From the NCBI GenBank assembly GCA_013368445.1, contig JAACJO010000005.1, positions 1,922,001-1,986,000 of the forward strand: a stretch of 64,000 nt of DNA, written 5' to 3'. The notes under the pieces are model-generated. The model worked only from the letters and a program-made list of their open reading frames with translations. It ran no database searches and was not told the DNA's origin. This document shows, piece after piece, positions 60,324 through 64,000 of the stretch (positions are counted from its first letter, which is position 1; each line of letters starts with the position of its first letter). This DNA comes from Leucocoprinus leucothites. Taxonomy: Eukaryota > Basidiomycota > Agaricomycetes > Agaricales > Agaricaceae. The position numbers and the translations under genes are program-made.

Positions 60324-60456
60324 CCAATTTCACATTCGCAAAAGGTTGGGAGTCAGAGGTATTAGATTGCAAAACGACTACACAGAGCTAAGTGTAACAA
60401 AAACTGTGTCTAAAAGACTATTCATAACAAGAGCTGACTACCAAGTAAATGGAAGA

Positions 60457-61785
60457 CTACAATAGGTTAAGCACAGGTTGTAACATTGTAAATGTTAGTG
60501 AGACGATTGTGCTCAGCCATAGCAACTTGATATTGCTGAGTAGCACTCGAGAGAGGGCAATGGAATGCAACACTTGAGAGATTGAGTTAGCTAAACCCAT
60601 CTGAATGACTTCGCGAGAACAAGTCTGCAGAATAGAGGTTTGTAACTCGATGGCTTGAGTCGCGAAACCACTCATAGTGTCAAAAAGAGAGTTAGCTAAT
60701 GCACAAATATTAGCTCACAAAAAAAAAAAAAAAAGAAAAACAGATTAGCAGTGGACATACCTTGGCCAACAAGGGCTTGGGTAGGATGGATCTCATTGGC
60801 AGGGCCAGGAGTAGTGAGCTGCATGGCACGAGCATAAGCCCTGCTGTGAATATCTAGGCCAGGAACAAAAGCATAGGGAATATGCACAGTCTGGGCACGA
60901 TTGATTACTTGAGCTTCCTACAAAGAAGAGATCAGATAGGGAACAAGCTTTCGTGAAAAGGATAACTCACAGGTACAGCAGGCGCATAATGAACAATTTC
61001 CTCGTCAACCTGCATTGGGCCCTTTAGGATAGTAAGAAGCCATTTGTGAAATGAAATGAAAAAGAGACTCACTGGCTGAGTAGTAGGTTGAGGAGTGACA
61101 CTACAAAGAACATTACCAGCAGCACTGCAGTGGTTGGTAATTTCCACTTTGTCATCCTCTTCGTCCACAGAAGAGTTGACATATTCCAGGGAGATTGGCT
61201 TAGTGCGTCAATGCTGCCAGCGAACCCATGATGCAGTTCAGTTTTCGAGAAAGCACATTAGTGAGAGACAAAACCCACCTTTTTGGGAGGTGCCTCAGTG
61301 GTGGCAGCACCAGACTCAGCAACTGCACCGGCTCCACCAGGGGGAGGGTCTTGACTAGAGTTGCTAGTAGAGCTTGCAGTATTGCTAGCTTTGGCATTGA
61401 CCTTATCGAGTTGATTAAGGAACTGCCTCAGCTGACCATAAACAGGAGGGAAGCCATAAGTGGGATTGACATCTTGTTTGAACTTGTCATAGGTGTGCTT
61501 AGCCTTTTTGACAACACGAGCAGAATCATCATTTGCGAAGGCAGAAGTGTCAGTTTTGAGACAGTTCAAGAAAGATTCCTTTAAATAATAGACATCAGTG
61601 ATAATGAATAAGTAAGGTTAGCGGAAACAAACCATGGGTTCAGCAAGGCTATCAACAGCTGTTTTGACTGATCCCTTAGTAGTCTGGTGGGATGCAAAGT
61701 GTTGATAACGATGAAAGACATTTGAAATTGCATCAGTCAGCTCAATGTAAGTGTTTTTGGTTTCGCCAGTAAACTCGGAAGACAT
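60457..61785 (-). CDS. Intact six-exon gene of unknown function, antisense to gypsy 2
   Basis: Exons on the minus strand: 61633-61785, 61279-61578, 61073-61198, 60971-61021, 60761-60917, 60457-60695; 1026 nt, 341 aa, all phases consistent and no internal stop. Introns are 51-80 nt with GT-AG ends; the last one contains a long T run (sense). Features: a polar helical start (MSSEFTGETKNTY), a Lys-rich helix near residue 65 (VVKKAKHTYDKFKQD), a Pro/Gly/Ala/Ser-rich linker around residue 130, an acidic patch (VDEEDDKVEI), and a helical C-terminus ending in hydrophobic residues (KLLWLSTIVSLTFTML), perhaps a membrane anchor. I do not recognise a domain. It faces the end of gypsy pol at a distance of 133 bp. 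Confidence 0.7.
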
Positions 61786-62740
61786 GTTGGAGCAAGAGAG
61801 TTGAGCAGACTGTGTCTCAATGCTGAGGTTTTGAGAATGAGAGAAAGTGTGATGAAAAAGAAGGCTTTTATATCCAAGCCCACCTCTGCCAATAGGGAAT
61901 GAAAATGTTTGCGAAGGCATCCACTTTGGGCTCCAAGCAGATTCCAGCAATAATGCTAATGAGTGCAGAAGGGCAAATGGGCAGGAAATCCAGCATGCAA
62001 AAAAAAAAAAAAAAAAAATTTGCTGCCAGAGAGGGTACAGTCAGAGTGGATGGTACCCACATTGCAGAAGAGCAGTGAAAGTTAGGACCATTTGTGAACA
62101 TATGGGAGCACATTTCAAATAAGCATTTTAAGGGATGAGCAGATGGTGATTAAGATGAAAACTGCCAGATTTAGTATTACTGAGAATTTATTTCACTACA
62201 GTAGTTTCGTCGGGACACGATCTGTTATAGTGAGGGGGAGAAGGCAGCAGGCCAGAAATAAGCCAGAAGCCATAATACGCTAGAAGAAATACAATCACAA
62301 ATTAATTGTGAAGTTTTTGATTTATGGCTAAGTTAGTTGGTTCACAGAAAAAAGTCACACAACAGATCAGAATCACACTAGAAGATCAGTGTACAGAGAT
62401 ATCAGCAGATCAGAGGAGCTAGACATAATGTGTCAAGCATTAGCCAGAGTTTGATAACCGAAGCTACTCAGGTAGATCAACCATTAAGTCATCAGGCAAC
62501 TAAACAAGAATAGAAGTTCACACAAAAAGCAAGGAGCAGGATATTGAATTTTCATAAACATATAGTAACTAACAGGGGTCAACAGAAGAGGAGGTATCTA
62601 GGAGGGATAATGAAGATATACAGGAGGTGATGAAGATAAACCTTCACTAGATATGGAGTCCAAAATTAAAAAGCGGCGAAGTCCAAAGGTCAGAGATGGT
62701 GTCCCACCAACTCAGCTCAAGAATAGACATAAAACCATTA
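61786..62740. other. Spacer between the two minus-strand genes
   Basis: Holds the likely promoter of the six-exon gene and the 3' end of the next gene. A 20-nt poly(A) run lies at about 61999-62018. No LTR end, integrase or RNA gene was found here. Confidence 0.5.
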
Positions 62741-64000
62741 CTACTCATCCCTATCCTTCCCTTTGCCTTTGGACTTGACCTGAGATTTGGTACAAAGGAC
62801 AGGGGATGGCGTACAAGGTTGTGCTGCAACAATGGGGTCATGGCGGTCAAACCAAGTTAATGGTTGAGGGAGATCAAGGGAATGACCTGACTCTCCAAGT
62901 TGGTCGCAGAGAGAGGAAACAAAAGTATTGTGGGCATTAAGAAGGTTTTCGGCAGCAGCATGAGGAGCGAGCCCAGTAGAAGGGGAAACGGCTTGGTGAG
63001 CAGCAGCGAAAATGGCAGCACAGGTAGCTTCGTTAGGAACCAGCCTGCTATCAACCCAATAGTTAGGGTTAGTAGAAAAATACTCCTCCACAGTAAGCAG
63101 TTCATCTGCGAACTTGGATACCTGACTCTGATAGCTTGCAAGAGCCAGCTCGTAACTACGATGGCCAGCTTCCACAAGGTCCCATCCCACTGCCAGTCCA
63201 TGGAGATGAGAAATCAGATCTAGAAATAAAAATAAAATCCAAATGATTATGAAGATAAAAGAATGAGACTCATGGCGACTCACATGAATTGCTGGTAAGA
63301 GTGGCAGGGCGAAGCTGCTCAGCCCAGAAATTCCACAATGCTGCCAGCTTTTGGTGGGTGCAGTGAGAGGGCTTTTTGTCTTTGCACTGGATGCAAGGTA
63401 ATACACTGTCCAAGAGCTGAAATGATTTGGCATGAGCAGTGGTTTTTGTGGTGTGAGGCTGCGGTTCGGACACAATACATTGGTCGGAACACTTGGTGAT
63501 ACAGTGCAAGCACTTGAGTTCGCCTGCAGGGCCCTGAACAATGATGACAAAAGTTAGCCAGACAAAGCAAACGAGAGGACCAATGACAGACTAAGTCAGA
63601 TCGCAAAGAGGGAGCAAACAAGTGAGGACAGATCTTGAGAAAAGGATGACCAGCCTCTAGACCGAATTCTTTAACTAAATTGCGACTTAGCAAAGAGTTA
63701 CGTCAATAAGAATAAAAACAATCACTAAGATGGAAAAAGATGTACGGAAAGAAGAGGCATGAGAAGACGTAGGCCCTGGATGAAGAGAGGAGGTGGAAGC
63801 GGGCAGAGGGATCACTGCCAGGTCCATCACGGTACGACATCGGGAGCTCAAGACATCAGAGCCAGCCTCATCGCGAGAAGCCTTAATAGTAGGGGTGTCA
63901 AGAGGCGGAGATTGGGCTGGGCATTTTGAAGTCTTGGCTGGAGGTAAGAGGGCCTGAGGATGACGCAAGCGATCCCTGATCTTGTCGTCATCTGCAAACT
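62741..64000 (-). CDS. Partial cysteine-containing protein of unknown function
   Basis: Minus strand, continuing beyond the right edge. The first visible exon (from 64000) reads FADDDKIRDRLRHP and a Pro/Ser-rich segment ending near 63710. A later exon (about 63601-63655) reads FLKICPHLFAPSLRSDL; an intron to about 63539 precedes an exon rich in Cys and His (CLHCITKCSDQC, CIQCKDKKPSHC), possibly zinc-binding. After an intron (about 63222-63285) the last exon has LAVGWDLVEAGHRSYELALASY and ends with a Lys-rich KSKGKGKDRDE and a stop at 62741. The junction between the first two exons does not keep frame with any clear splice pair, so it is unresolved or broken. Not recognised as a known family. 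Confidence 0.5.

Noticed and set aside
60717..60738. Poly(A) tract as a retroposed cDNA tail
   Set aside because: It is the sense-strand T run of the last intron in the six-exon gene, close to its acceptor, and has no target duplication.
61258..61569. Separate short protein starting MNCLKTDTSAF
   Set aside because: It is the second exon of the six-exon minus-strand gene with the intron read through on the 3' side, not a gene of its own.

Overview
The window is nuclear DNA of a filamentous basidiomycete, most likely an Agaricomycete mushroom. The evidence is dense protein-coding genes broken by many 45-60 nt GT-AG introns, very short intergenic gaps, and fungal families such as Ysa1, Gal7, Sda1, Nuf2, a Pom1-like DYRK kinase, a Zn2Cys6 regulator and a TKL kinase with an MLKL-like N-terminus. 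No species can be named from the sequence. Every exon map given here was made by hand from splice signals and checked for reading-frame continuity; none has RNA support.

Positions 1-31.7 kb are a gene-rich block of 14 genes. Going from left to right most neighbours alternate in strand: a coiled-coil protein (-), SDA1 (+), ADP-ribose pyrophosphatase YSA1 (-), polynucleotide kinase/3'-phosphatase (+), galactose-1-phosphate uridylyltransferase GAL7 (-), a DDX41-type DEAD-box helicase (+), a LARGE-like GT8 glycosyltransferase (+), a RecQ/BLM/Sgs1 helicase (-), kinetochore NUF2 (+), an ING-family PHD protein (-), an MLKL-like pseudokinase candidate (+), a Zn2Cys6 factor (-), a very long Pom1-type DYRK kinase (+) and a mitochondrial PDK/BCKDK-type kinase (-). 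Several convergent pairs end only 11-26 bp apart and several divergent pairs share promoters of about 85-235 bp. They are ordinary housekeeping genes (ribosome biogenesis, DNA repair, cell division, chromatin, sugar and NDP metabolism) with no sign of a shared cluster pathway.

Positions 31.7-52.1 kb are a graveyard of nested transposable elements that is almost free of CpG. It holds a long inverted repeat carrying a TTAA-flanked MITE, a decayed Ty3/gypsy element (-) broken by an LTR-like insertion that is itself broken by a Tc1/mariner element, a tRNA-like sequence, pieces of several LINEs, a solo LTR inside a LINE reverse transcriptase with a 4-bp target duplication, and copia and PIF/Harbinger fragments.

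Positions 52.1-64.0 kb hold a younger Ty3/gypsy element: a 1378-bp 5' LTR, then gag, protease and RT-RNaseH-integrase. These lie in three frames, each shifted -1 from the last, and each junction carries a canonical -1 slippery heptamer just before the stop, so a two-frameshift gag-pro-pol layout is the most striking hypothesis here. Its sense genes carry nonsense codons that can all be explained by C-to-T or G-to-A transitions. Downstream on the opposite strand lie an intact six-exon gene of unknown function and a second, cysteine-containing gene that runs off the window. No 3' LTR is seen, so either this is an unusually large element with antisense accessory genes or these genes flank a truncated element.
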